Assembly: GCA_016779265.1 (NCBI GenBank)
Contig: JADHNY010000011.1
Span: 1-62,949, forward strand
DNA length: 62,949 bases
Direction of reading: 5' to 3'
Source: Pirellulales bacterium
GTDB lineage: Bacteria > Planctomycetota > Planctomycetia > Pirellulales > UBA1268
The translations under genes were made by a program, and so were the position numbers. The first letter of the stretch is position 1, and each line of letters begins with the position of its first letter. Below, in pieces: positions 29,110 to 37,914 of the stretch. The notes under the pieces are model-generated. The model saw only the letters and a list, made by a program, of their open reading frames with translations. It ran no database searches and was not told the DNA's origin.

Positions 29110-30867
29110 ATGCCCCACGACGATGCCATTCTCGAACAGGCACTCGCGGAGCTGGCTGAACTCAGCCGCCGCGTTGCTGACCTGACTGCAACCGTCTCCG
29201 TGCTCGCGGCACGCGAGCACTCCCCCTCCTCCTCCCTGTTGAGCCCAAGAGCAGACGAGAGCCAGGTGGCCCAGTCGCCGCACGCATCAGCAGCGTGCCA
29301 GCCACAGGCATTCCTTCCACCGGCGTTTCAGTCGCAGGCATTCCAGCAACAGAGCCCCTCGACACCAGCTTCAACGGCTCCAGGATCGTCCACTGCAGCC
29401 TGGCCACCGTGGCCATACTGGCCCATGCCGCCGATGTATCTGCCTCCCGGGCAGCCAGTCGCAGGCCCACGTGCGGCCCCAGCGGCCTGCCCAGCCGGCG
29501 TGCCGTCATTAGCCGGCGTCCCATCCTCAGCCTGTGAGCCGTCGTCTAGCTGCGAGCCACCGGTAGATCCAGCGACGCTCCCGGTTGAGGATCCGCCCGT
29601 CGTCGTTCGCGTCGATGGGCACGCGGCATGCGATCTGCCTGACCCTGTCCACGATGAGGTCACCACAGACGCAGCGGTTCCGGAGACCCTCGCCTCTTCC
29701 AGCACGTCCAAACCGGCAGCAGCCAAAGGCTCTCGGAAGCGTTCGCGGCAACGGACCAGTCGTCGCCGCTCTTCACGTCGCTCGCGTCCCCACGCTGCAG
29801 ACACCGCCACACCCACACCTGCCACCACCGCACACTCCTCAGACCTGCCGAGCACCGGCTCAGAGACCCGTCATCCGCAGCGACGTCGTCGCCTCGGCCC
29901 ACTCCTGATGAGCAGCACCCTCCACGTGGTCGCCTTGCTTGCCTTGGCAATGGTCTTTGTCGCTCGAGAGCCAGAGCCGGAGCCGCTTGTGATCAGTTCC
30001 GGGCTTGCCGCTGAGCCCATCCTGGACGATGTCGTCGAGCTCGACATGACACCACCCGAGATGCCTGAACCGCTTCCCGAAATTCCGGCAGAGCCGATCG
30101 TTCCCGACCTCGCCGATCTGGAGCCAGCCGGGCCCCCGCTTGAGAGTCTTCCGGCGGCCGGCGATCTCCCCACGGTCGAAACGGTCAGCCTACTTGAGAG
30201 TGGCCTCCTGACAGGGCCCACAACTGCCGAACTGCTCGCGCCTCTTGGAGCAGCCTCGGCCACAGGAAACGGCGGTGGTGGCGTGACCGCTGGCATGCCG
30301 TCTGCCGGATCGATGTTTTTCGGTACGCCGGGCGGTGGTGCGAGCATCTGCTATCTCTGCGACAACTCCCGCAGTTACAAGCCGGGCGGCTTTGAAACAG
30401 TGGTCAGAGAACTGGTCCGCTCGATCCACAGTCTGAAGCCCGAGCAGTCGTTCTTCGTTGTTTTCTTCAGCGACGAGGCGTATCCGCTGTTCTATCCCGA
30501 CACCGCTCACGAACTGCTACCCGCAACTCCGGAGAACAAGCAGCAGGTGCAGCAGTGGCTCTCCGGCGTTGAGACACGAACAGGCGGTCAGGGACTTCGC
30601 GACGCGATCGAGCTGGTGGAGTCGCTGCAGCCGGCAAGCGTCTGCCTGTTGTCGGATGGCGATCACTCTGAGAGCCTCGTCGACCGGCTCGTCTCAGCCG
30701 ATCTCGGCGAGGCGGTTGTCAACACCTTCGGCATGCAGAACCTGCCTGCCAGTCGCGGCAGCCTGACGCCCGCACGGCTGCAAAAGCAGCAGCAGCACAA
30801 TCAGAATCTGATCGATATCGCTTTGGCCCACGGTGGCGTGTTCACACCGGTCATGATGCAGCCGTAG
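29110..30867 (+). CDS. Membrane-anchored VWA domain protein
   Basis: The 585-residue protein has a short helical N-terminus, then about 200 residues of low-complexity Ser/Pro/Ala sequence and an Arg/Ser-rich basic block (about 200-225). One membrane helix follows (about 267-285, STLHVVALLALAMVFVA). After the membrane comes a Pro/Glu-rich stalk and a von Willebrand A-like domain from about residue 410. Its MIDAS is DNSRS (418-422, DxSxS), with a Thr in ETRTGGQGL and an Asp in LLSDGDHS. The topology places the VWA domain outside the cytoplasm. GGTGGGGG lies just before the ATG. The partner or ligand is unknown. Confidence 0.8.
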   Translation: MPHDDAILEQALAELAELSRRVADLTATVSVLAAREHSPSSSLLSPRADESQVAQSPHASAACQPQAFLPPAFQSQAFQQQSPSTPASTAPGSSTAAWPPWPYWPMPPMYLPPGQPVAGPRAAPAACPAGVPSLAGVPSSACEPSSSCEPPVDPATLPVEDPPVVVRVDGHAACDLPDPVHDEVTTDAAVPETLASSSTSKPAAAKGSRKRSRQRTSRRRSSRRSRPHAADTATPTPATTAHSSDLPSTGSETRHPQRRRRLGPLLMSSTLHVVALLALAMVFVAREPEPEPLVISSGLAAEPILDDVVELDMTPPEMPEPLPEIPAEPIVPDLADLEPAGPPLESLPAAGDLPTVETVSLLESGLLTGPTTAELLAPLGAASATGNGGGGVTAGMPSAGSMFFGTPGGGASICYLCDNSRSYKPGGFETVVRELVRSIHSLKPEQSFFVVFFSDEAYPLFYPDTAHELLPATPENKQQVQQWLSGVETRTGGQGLRDAIELVESLQPASVCLLSDGDHSESLVDRLVSADLGEAVVNTFGMQNLPASRGSLTPARLQKQQQHNQNLIDIALAHGGVFTPVMMQP

Positions 30868-30894
30868 GAGAAGAGTCCCGAGCAGAGCGACCGC

Positions 30895-32010
30895 CTACGC
30901 AGCGACACTGGCGCGACGATCGTGGTGGGGCGTCGACTTCAGCAGCACGCACCCTTGCAACACCTCAGGCTGCCCAGGGGCACCGACAGCCGCCGTTGGA
31001 CAGGCCACAAGGCCATGCAGCCGCTGCCACTCATGATGCAAGGCATGCGGAACCGAGCAGGCACTCACATTCCCGGTATGTCGTGTGAGCCCGTTGACCA
31101 GTTCGCTCTCGATGCCGAGCCCTTCAAGCTGCATGCCAGTGAAACGGACAATCCCGGAGCCTGCTTGATGCGGTACGACAAACTGGAGCTCACTCGCAGC
31201 GAAGCCCGTTTCGCCGAGCGCCTCAGCGACCGCCGCTGACATCGCCCGCGGGGCAGTCTCAGCGATCCCCATACCATCAAGGGAATAGACAAGTCGGTTG
31301 GACTCACGCTCACGCTGGCCAGCTGGCCCAGGCACAGGGACATCCTCCTCGATGTGAAAATCAAAGAATGGTCGCTCTGCCGGCTGACGATCCGCCTGGG
31401 CATGCACAAGTTCGAAGTGGACGGGATGTCGACGGCTGGTGAGTGGCGAGATCATTGTGGCCGAGGCCATGTCGCCAAACAGCCCACCCGTCTTGCTACA
31501 GCCATAGTTGGTGATCCGGCTGATGCGATTGGCGACCACCACGAGGATGTATTCGCTGTCGGCGAGCCGCAGCCGGCTCCCGAGATGCCGCTGCACCACC
31601 CCCAAGGCTCTACTGTAGCCGCAGCAAAACCAGTTCAGGCCGCGGATATGACAGTTGGAGAGTTCGAGCTGTTGAGCGAGCCGCTGGGCAACATCGCTCG
31701 GCCGCTCGCGACGAGCTGCCTCGGGCGAGAGGTGTCGTCGGGCGATCGTGGGTGGAATCAGGGAAGGTGAGACGAACACCAGCCCGCGGCAGTCTGACAG
31801 GTCACAGCCAGCTTCCCGCTGCAGACGCGTCACCGCATCGATGCCCATACTCAGCTCATCATCGAAGGAGACCCGTCGCTCCTCGATGCCGGTGTGCTTT
31901 CCAAACTTGCGAGGCATGGCCGCCCCAAACCAGTCGTTGGGCAGTTGACAGGCCGGCTGAACGATTGAAATGGCAGCGAGACCCAACGGCTGAGAGGACA
32001 TGGTTGCCAT
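30895..32010 (-). CDS. FabH-like 3-oxoacyl synthase III family condensing enzyme
   Basis: The 371-residue thiolase-fold enzyme has the Cys-His-Asn triad of FabH/OleA-type condensing enzymes: Cys129 in NWFCCGYSRAL, His281 in VVPHQAGSGIV and Asn314 in HTGNVSACSVPHAL. It is more divergent than housekeeping FabH, for example NWFCCGY replaces the usual AACAGF. It is therefore probably a specialised acyl-condensing or acyl-transferring enzyme. I chose ATG 32010 with AAGG 10 bases upstream; 32001 is the alternative. It is transcribed divergently from an AlkB-like hydroxylase, suggesting a shared lipid pathway. Confidence 0.83.
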   Translation of the reverse strand: MATMSSQPLGLAAISIVQPACQLPNDWFGAAMPRKFGKHTGIEERRVSFDDELSMGIDAVTRLQREAGCDLSDCRGLVFVSPSLIPPTIARRHLSPEAARRERPSDVAQRLAQQLELSNCHIRGLNWFCCGYSRALGVVQRHLGSRLRLADSEYILVVVANRISRITNYGCSKTGGLFGDMASATMISPLTSRRHPVHFELVHAQADRQPAERPFFDFHIEEDVPVPGPAGQRERESNRLVYSLDGMGIAETAPRAMSAAVAEALGETGFAASELQFVVPHQAGSGIVRFTGMQLEGLGIESELVNGLTRHTGNVSACSVPHALHHEWQRLHGLVACPTAAVGAPGQPEVLQGCVLLKSTPHHDRRASVAA

Positions 32011-32257
32011 GGCAGGATGACCTTCTAGGAAAGCTGGGGGCAACGGGGCGGCGGATCATGGCAGGTTGCGTCGTTTGGGGCCAGCCGAGAATCCGGCGAA
32101 CCCCACAACCTTCTTTTTCCAGGGTAGTTCGACCTTCTGCTGATTTCTTGCCAGCCCGCCACCGCCCGTTTTTGCCGTTATTTGCCTGTTTTTTGGCGTA
32201 TCTGCATGAAGCTGGGGTATGCTGCGAGGGAACGCAGTCGCCGAGAGGGTCGCTCCC

Positions 32258-33304
32258 ATGCCGCCTCCGTCTCCCTCATCCACACGCGGATCTTCACCAG
32301 CGCCCGAGGCCTGGAGCTGGCACCTGCTCGGGCTCATCAATCCGTTGGTGGTGATCGTCGGCAACCTCGCCGGTGGCCCATGGGTGGGCGTCGGTGTCGT
32401 CTACATGCTCGGGCTTGGCCCACTGCTCGATCTCGCTTTGGGCAAAGCAGACCGCCCACGGCCGCCGCGTGAATCCGGCCGCCCCTTTGAGGCTCTGCTC
32501 TATGCCCATGCCCTGCTGCAGCTGGTGGCTGTGGGGACGCTGCTGAGGCTCGCGGTGGGAACGGCCAGTCTCGAGACGGTACTGCTCGCTGCCGTCAGCA
32601 CCGGCGTCAACTCTGGGGCGTCGGGCCTGATCGTGGCCCATGAGCTTGGGCATCGCCGCAAGAACTCATTTCCCTGGTGGGTTGCTCGGCTGAACCTTCT
32701 CTCGGTGCTCTACCTGCACTTCACCACGGAACACAATCGGACCCACCACAAGCATGTCGCGACAGCCGCCGATCCTGCGACTGCCCGCTACGGCGAATCA
32801 GTCTGGTGGTTTATCGCTCGCACCGTGCCTGGCCAGTTTCTCGATGCCTGGAGGCTCCACGCCGCGCGAGGGCATTCGCTCTTCACCAACCCGGTGACGC
32901 GTGGGGCAGGCCTTCAGCTGCTTCTGCTCGCGGCGATTGGCCTCCTGCTCGGTCCACTCGCGTTCGCAGCTTTCGTTCTCCAGGCGACGTTTGCCGTGTT
33001 TCTGCTTGAGTACATCAACTACCTACGGCACTACGGCCTGCAGCGGGAGGTCGGCGCTCGCCAGACGGCCGCGCATTCCTGGCAGTCGGAGCACCGCTGG
33101 TCGCGCTGGACGTTGCTTGAGCTGACCCGCCATCCGGCCCACCACCTGGAAGCGAGCAAGCCCTTTTGGCAGCTGCAACCCTACGACGGAGCTCCAGAGC
33201 TTCCCACAGGCTACTACGGATGCTTCTGGGTCACGCTCGTGCCGCCGCTCTGGCGTCGCTTGATCCATCCACGCATGCCGACTCTCAAGCCAGGCCAGGG
33301 CTGA
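32258..33304 (+). CDS. AlkB-like membrane non-haem di-iron hydroxylase
   Basis: The 348-residue integral membrane protein is of the alkane 1-monooxygenase/fatty acid hydroxylase superfamily, which oxidises alkyl chains with O2. All His clusters are visible: HELGHRRK, EHNRTHHKHVAT, AAHSWQSEHRW and RHPAHHLEASKP. The family NYLRHYG element is present near the C-terminal side, and about six membrane helices are predicted. I chose ATG 32258 with GAGAGGG 8 bases upstream, rather than 32219. No rubredoxin or reductase gene is nearby. The chain substrate may be the product of the divergent FabH-like enzyme. Confidence 0.88.
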   Translation: MPPPSPSSTRGSSPAPEAWSWHLLGLINPLVVIVGNLAGGPWVGVGVVYMLGLGPLLDLALGKADRPRPPRESGRPFEALLYAHALLQLVAVGTLLRLAVGTASLETVLLAAVSTGVNSGASGLIVAHELGHRRKNSFPWWVARLNLLSVLYLHFTTEHNRTHHKHVATAADPATARYGESVWWFIARTVPGQFLDAWRLHAARGHSLFTNPVTRGAGLQLLLLAAIGLLLGPLAFAAFVLQATFAVFLLEYINYLRHYGLQREVGARQTAAHSWQSEHRWSRWTLLELTRHPAHHLEASKPFWQLQPYDGAPELPTGYYGCFWVTLVPPLWRRLIHPRMPTLKPGQG

Positions 33305-33324
33305 CGCTGTCTGTGAGGTCGGCC

Positions 33325-35568
33325 TTAGCCGCCATACTGCAGACGTGCAGCGGCCTTATGGCGTTTGGCGATCGCGTGCACCGACCGCTTGATGTCGCGG
33401 AGCTGCAGCACACGCTGATACGTAGCCACGGCTCCGCCTGGGGTGAGTTGCGGCGAGAGCTGTCGCAGTAGCAGCTGTCCCATCACCTCACCGTCGCTCT
33501 CGTCCGTCGATGGCAACGCGACCGCGGCGGCGTCTCTCGCGTCTCCATGGGAGTCGCCGAGAAGGAGATGCTCAAACAAGACCGTTGCCCGTCTGATCTG
33601 CCCACGGATTTCCTCGGTGCTCGCAGTTCGGTTTCGCATCAGCCAGTTCAGGCGGTGACGGGTGAGGCGATAGTCGGTCGTCAGTCGGCTTTCCACGACA
33701 CCACGAGCTTCTTGAAAAGAGACGGTGTCACTCGTGGAGTGAATCCGATCCCACTCGCGGCAGAGCTCCTGCAGACGGACGGCATTCTTCGCCCGGGCCT
33801 CAATCGCGGTCGAGTCCTCCAAGCCACCGTAGTTTTGGATCTGACGTGAGATCTCCTCTGCTCGCTCTTCGCAGGCACGCATCTCACCGGTGTAATACCG
33901 TCGCACCGCTTCAGCAGCGTTCTCGCTGCCGAAGGTGGCCCGCATCCGGTCGTTCACCACAAACTCAGGAAGTTCGTACTTGTCATTCACAAACAGCAGA
34001 CGGAACCACTGGGTCACTCCATCCCGGACCCACAGATAGACACTCGCCGTGGCAAAGCCGATCAGCAGACCGGGCATCATCAGCAGGAAGATCGCCAGGC
34101 TCGGTAGCTGCAGTGAGTCGATCAGCAGGAAGCCCGCCGCTGACACCACACTGACAATCGTCGCCGGCATCCAGTAGCGGAAGACACGCTTGAAGAAGCC
34201 GTCTTTGGAGACGTAGATATCCTGATACTCATCGATAATCGGCGAGATCACGGTGGAGGTAATGCCACCGAAGACGTGTGAGATCCTCTCAAAGACCGTC
34301 TGAAACCGACTCGTCACCAGCACATTGCCGATCAGCGAGTAGTCGTTTTCTGTGTTGATGCTGGCAAAGCCCTGCAGCAACAGGAACGTATCAAGAAAGC
34401 GGGCCACCCGCCGGCTGGCAAACCGGTAGGCCCCAGATTTGCCAATCGCCTTGAAGGGCTTCATGGCGACCGACTTCACGGCCATCGATGTGAGCCCAGG
34501 AAACTCGCGATCCGCTTCGCGGGTATCGAGGAGTTGTGTTGATACACATTCACAGATCGCCTGCTCATAGTGGCTCAGCAGCGGACGCACGACAGGGCGG
34601 CGGCCCTCAAGAAGTGCGTACAGCAGACAGCGGGCGAGGGCACCGGCGTACTCGGCGTTGAGCTTGTCGGTACGAGCGGGGAAGGCAAGCCGTGAGGTGC
34701 CTTCATTAAGGGCGTCTTCAATCAGTGGGGCCAGGGCGGGGGCGAGCGTGTGCACCAGGTCGCGGACCGCAATCGGCTGCGCCTGCCTGGCGTCGAGGGC
34801 CGCCTGAAAACGCCGGGCAATGTCGGCAATCACCCGCTCGCGAGCGGCGGGCTCAAGCGACTGCAGCATGCCAAGGTCATGCTCAAGCCTGCTGGCAATG
34901 CTCTCGGCAAGACTCCGCGTATGGGCGGCGATCTGATCATCCAAAGCGATCACCGCTGAGTCCTGCGGCGTGGAGAGCGCGACGGTTGGCAGATCGTCGG
35001 CCCCATACCGCATCGTCAGCGGTCGGGCTCGAGCAGCGGCTCGATAGCGGTCGATGGCCGCGGAGACCGCTCGTTCATGCTCAGCGTTGAGATGCAGGCT
35101 CGGGGCATCGGTGTGCAGAGTCGCGGCGGCGGCTTCGGCTGCACGGAGATGAGGAGCCACGTCGAGCAGTGCGAGATAAAACCGAGTGCCCTGTGGCGTG
35201 GCGGCGTGGGCCCGCTGCTGAGCGGCGGGCAGCAGGGCAAAGCCGGGATAGTAGCTGCGGAGCACATGACGCTTGAGAGCGGCAAGAGCGGCATGCAGGT
35301 GTGGCGAACCTTCAGGCTGCGGGTCGTTCATCAGCCCAGGCAGTTGCTCGGCGACATACATGTCACAGGCAGCGGCAGCCTGTTGGTGTGCAGCCTGCTG
35401 CGTGGCGGGAGCGGCGTAGGCAGGGGCGGTGGGAACAACAACGCGTCGCGAAGCATGCAGGGCCGCTAGGCCACGGCCAAACGACGACTCGACGAGCGTC
35501 CGCGTGTGGACCTCGCTCAGAGCCGAGAAGCCCGGCAGGTGCTGAGAAAGAAGCTGTGCTGCTGTCAT
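33325..35568 (-). CDS. Unrecognised large two-helix membrane protein
   Basis: I do not recognise this 747-residue protein. The first 450 residues are mostly helical and Ala-rich, with no obvious motif. Two closely spaced membrane helices occupy about 468-488 and 493-514 (VVSAAGFLLIDSL and IFLLMMPGLLIGFATASVYLWV), forming a hairpin that leaves both large flanks on one side. The last 230 residues are charged and helical, with probable coiled coils (GEMRACEERAEEISRQIQNYGG). There is no signal peptide and no clear Shine-Dalgarno before the ATG. The frame is long and free of stops, with codon use like its neighbours, so it is a real gene. Confidence 0.8.
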   Translation of the reverse strand: MTAAQLLSQHLPGFSALSEVHTRTLVESSFGRGLAALHASRRVVVPTAPAYAAPATQQAAHQQAAAACDMYVAEQLPGLMNDPQPEGSPHLHAALAALKRHVLRSYYPGFALLPAAQQRAHAATPQGTRFYLALLDVAPHLRAAEAAAATLHTDAPSLHLNAEHERAVSAAIDRYRAAARARPLTMRYGADDLPTVALSTPQDSAVIALDDQIAAHTRSLAESIASRLEHDLGMLQSLEPAARERVIADIARRFQAALDARQAQPIAVRDLVHTLAPALAPLIEDALNEGTSRLAFPARTDKLNAEYAGALARCLLYALLEGRRPVVRPLLSHYEQAICECVSTQLLDTREADREFPGLTSMAVKSVAMKPFKAIGKSGAYRFASRRVARFLDTFLLLQGFASINTENDYSLIGNVLVTSRFQTVFERISHVFGGITSTVISPIIDEYQDIYVSKDGFFKRVFRYWMPATIVSVVSAAGFLLIDSLQLPSLAIFLLMMPGLLIGFATASVYLWVRDGVTQWFRLLFVNDKYELPEFVVNDRMRATFGSENAAEAVRRYYTGEMRACEERAEEISRQIQNYGGLEDSTAIEARAKNAVRLQELCREWDRIHSTSDTVSFQEARGVVESRLTTDYRLTRHRLNWLMRNRTASTEEIRGQIRRATVLFEHLLLGDSHGDARDAAAVALPSTDESDGEVMGQLLLRQLSPQLTPGGAVATYQRVLQLRDIKRSVHAIAKRHKAAARLQYGG

Positions 35569-35855
35569 GAATACGCCGCTGCACGGTCCACCGAAGCGCC
35601 GCAGCGATTCAACAGGTCGCTGATGCCGTCGATCGTCAGGTCAGCCCCACATGCCGCCGCAGAGGACTCACCTTCAATCGCCGCACTCCCTGCGAGCCCG
35701 CCACGGGCACAACAGGAAACCGCCACACGCTCTCGGAAAAACCGTCCTTCTCACTCTACCTCACCCCCTTTGAGTGGCCCAGGAATCGGGCCTACGAAAG
35801 GCGTGTGGGTGGCAACGGTCGTAACGGTTCAACGGGCCAGAGCGGCCAAAGAAAG

Positions 35856-35938
35856 CGGAGGGCATGGGATTCGAACCCACAATCGGTTTCCCGACACCAC
35901 AATTCCAATGTGGCTGCTAGCCAATTCGCGTACCCTCC
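35856..35938 (-). tRNA. serT: tRNA-Ser(GGA)
   Basis: The minus strand folds into a class II tRNA of 83 bases. The acceptor stem GGAGGGT pairs with GCCCTCC, with a G discriminator as usual for serine. The anticodon stem CCACA/TGTGG encloses TTGGAAT with anticodon GGA, reading UCC and UCU. A long variable arm (TCGG-GAAA-CCGA) and the T-arm GTGGG-TTCGAAT-CCCAT are clear. The D stem is weak, GCGA/TAGC with one G-A mismatch. CCA is not encoded. The gene symbol is by analogy only. Confidence 0.93.
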
Positions 35939-36015
35939 AGCACGTGTTTGGGCTTTCCGACCTCGGCCGCCCGAGGGGCCGCGGCGAAAAGTCCACAAGA
36001 CGCGTGGACCCCCGC

Positions 36016-36042
36016 AGTATACCCGCGCCGCCACCAACTCAA
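36016..36042 (-). promoter_or_regulatory. Possible promoter upstream of tRNA-Ser
   Basis: On the minus strand TTGAGT (36042-36037) and TATACT (36021-36016) are separated by 15 bases. They lie about 78 bases upstream of the tRNA 5' end. The short spacer is a weakness. The leader between them and the tRNA holds two perfect 6-bp hairpins at 35991-36009 (GTCCAC/GTGGAC) and 35961-35976 (CCTCGG/CCGAGG). Confidence 0.35.
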
Positions 36043-36090
36043 TGCCCCACCGGTTTTCTGGTTTCCTCCAGCCCCACAGGCTGGTGCCGG

Positions 36091-36330
36091 CTAGAGCACC
36101 CGGATGCGGTCACTTAGGAAAGCCCGCCACGATCCATCTTCGTAGTGTGCGGCAAGCTGCTTCCACCGCTGGCCATTTGAAATCACCGGCCAGCCTTCCG
36201 CCCGCAGCATGTCGTTGATGGTTTTCTTCGCCGGCCGCGACGGAAACGACCAGCTGTAGGGCCAGGAAACCATTTTCAGCCGCTCATTCGAGCCCACGAT
36301 CACGAGGCTCTTAATCTTCTTGGCCCGCAT
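36091..36330 (-). CDS. Small orphan protein of 79 residues
   Basis: I do not recognise this protein, but the gene looks real. AGGAGGT, close to a perfect Shine-Dalgarno, lies 6 bases before the ATG. The product is basic and Trp-rich (VSWPYSW, RWKQLAAHYEDGSWRAFL), with no membrane segment or signal peptide, so a cytoplasmic nucleic-acid or protein-binding role is possible. It starts 36 bases after the symporter gene ends on the same strand and lies just upstream of the tRNA-Ser leader. It could be translated from the symporter transcript. Confidence 0.6.
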   Translation of the reverse strand: MRAKKIKSLVIVGSNERLKMVSWPYSWSFPSRPAKKTINDMLRAEGWPVISNGQRWKQLAAHYEDGSWRAFLSDRIRVL

Positions 36331-36366
36331 TCCAGACCTCCTGTCTCTGAGACTCTCCAGATGCTC

Positions 36367-37914
36367 TTAGGGCATTGTATGAGGCTGTGTCGCAGGCGGC
36401 TGTGTTGTATGTGGCTGTGTCGCAGGCGGCGGTGTCACTGCCTGGCCAATGAGGTAGCCCGCTGTCGCCGCAGCGAGCCCCCAGAAGTCAGACGGCACAG
36501 TGGTGATCGCAGCAAAGACCGCCTCTGGTATCTGCCCTTCATCGTGCTCGATCGTGAAGGTGACCAGCCATGCCGAGAAGCCCATCAGCATGGAGAACAC
36601 CGCTGGCTTCGGTCCGCGTGGCCTGCCATAGATACCCATCAACACCGGCACAAATAGGGCCGTCAACTGAATCGAGAGCGCCACATCAAGCAGCTCCATC
36701 AGCGACTTGCCCCACAACGCCAAGGCAATGCCTCCCAGCGAGACAAGCACCACGCATAGCCGGTCGCGCAGCAGGGGAGCGCGATCAAAGCCGGGGATCC
36801 GCCCCAACAGGTTGTGTCCCAGGATCGTGGCGGGCGCAAGCACCGCACTGGTCGCCGTTGAGACCACCATCGAGACCACCGCCACCACAAAAATCACAAG
36901 CATCGTTGGGGAGAGATACTCACCCGCGAGAAACGCTACCGGATCGATGTCGCCTGCCGGATGTGTGACCAAGGACGCCAGCCCGAGCGTGACGGGAATC
37001 ATGCCAAACATGAGATACAGCACGCCGGCCAGAATGCAGGCTCGCATGGCCGTGTCCGGACTTTTGGCAGCAAACACCCGCTGCTGCAGATCCTGACCAG
37101 GAATATTGCCAAACAGGCCGGTCGCCCAGGCTCCCAGCCAGGCCAGCACGACTCCCACCGAGAGCTCGCCAGGCACCAGGCGGAGATGATCGGGATGCTC
37201 GGCGGCCACCTTGCTGAAGACCGTCGAAAGCCCTCGCAGCGGATCGCCATCACCGAGCAGCGGATCGGACAGGGTGGTCAGCAGGAGGACCACCAGGCCA
37301 ACCAGGGCGATCACAATCTGCACCGTGTCGGTGAGGGTGACCGACCACATCCCACCAATGAGTGTGTAGACCAGCGTCACCCCTGCCACGAGGACAACGC
37401 CGGTGACAAAGGGCACCTCGAAGTAAAGCTCGAGGATGCTTGCCAGTGCCGTGTATTGCAGTGCCACCCACGAGAAGTAGCTCGGCACCTGAATCGATGC
37501 CCCGACAAGCTCTGCTGACGGCCCATAGCGAGTCCGGTAGAAGTCGGCCATGGTGTAGAGTTCCATCTTCCACAGCGGCCGAGCAAAGAAGATACCCGCC
37601 AGGATCAGCGTGCCAGCGCAGGCAAACGGATCGAGCACGACGCCGAGCAGCCCTTCCTCACGGGCAGCACCCGCCGCAGCAAACATCGTCGCCGCCCCGA
37701 ACCAGGTGGCGATCAGGGTGCCCCAGGCGAGAAACAGCGGCAGTTTGCGGCCAGCCACCACGTAGTCCGCCTCACTCTGCACTCGCCGACTGGCATACAC
37801 ACTCAAGCCGAGCAGAAAGACCACATAGCCGGCCAAGGCCCAGGCGAGCAGCGTGGTGGTCCCGTCATCGAGTGCGGGAGCCGACGAGGGTTCGCCGACA
37901 GCAAACAACATCAT
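36367..37914 (-). CDS. Sodium:solute symporter (SSS family)
   Basis: The 515-residue membrane protein is an SSS-family Na+-coupled transporter with about 13 membrane helices. Typical features are YVVAGRKLPLFLAWGTLIATWFG-type text at the N-terminus (TM1-2), the YTLIGGMWSVTLTD segment of TM5-6 with Na+-site residues, and GNIPGQDLQQRVFAAKSP. The solute cannot be told from sequence; sugars, acids and urea are all possible in this family. The C-terminal tail is an unusual Pro/Thr/Gln decapeptide repeat. The start ATG could be 37914 or the adjacent ATG at 37911. Confidence 0.92.
   Translation of the reverse strand: MMLFAVGEPSSAPALDDGTTTLLAWALAGYVVFLLGLSVYASRRVQSEADYVVAGRKLPLFLAWGTLIATWFGAATMFAAAGAAREEGLLGVVLDPFACAGTLILAGIFFARPLWKMELYTMADFYRTRYGPSAELVGASIQVPSYFSWVALQYTALASILELYFEVPFVTGVVLVAGVTLVYTLIGGMWSVTLTDTVQIVIALVGLVVLLLTTLSDPLLGDGDPLRGLSTVFSKVAAEHPDHLRLVPGELSVGVVLAWLGAWATGLFGNIPGQDLQQRVFAAKSPDTAMRACILAGVLYLMFGMIPVTLGLASLVTHPAGDIDPVAFLAGEYLSPTMLVIFVVAVVSMVVSTATSAVLAPATILGHNLLGRIPGFDRAPLLRDRLCVVLVSLGGIALALWGKSLMELLDVALSIQLTALFVPVLMGIYGRPRGPKPAVFSMLMGFSAWLVTFTIEHDEGQIPEAVFAAITTVPSDFWGLAAATAGYLIGQAVTPPPATQPHTTQPPATQPHTMP
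36375..36434. repeat. 30-bp tandem repeat, two copies, at the end of the symporter gene
   Basis: Two adjacent 30-base units at 36375-36404 and 36405-36434 differ at only two bases. In the symporter frame they encode the Pro/Thr/Gln-rich decapeptide PPATQPHTxx twice at the C-terminus. Confidence 0.9.

Noticed and set aside
35506-36117. 203-residue frame on the plus strand with GHGIRTHNR
   Set aside because: It runs antisense through tRNA-Ser; this peptide is the usual false product of an antisense tRNA.
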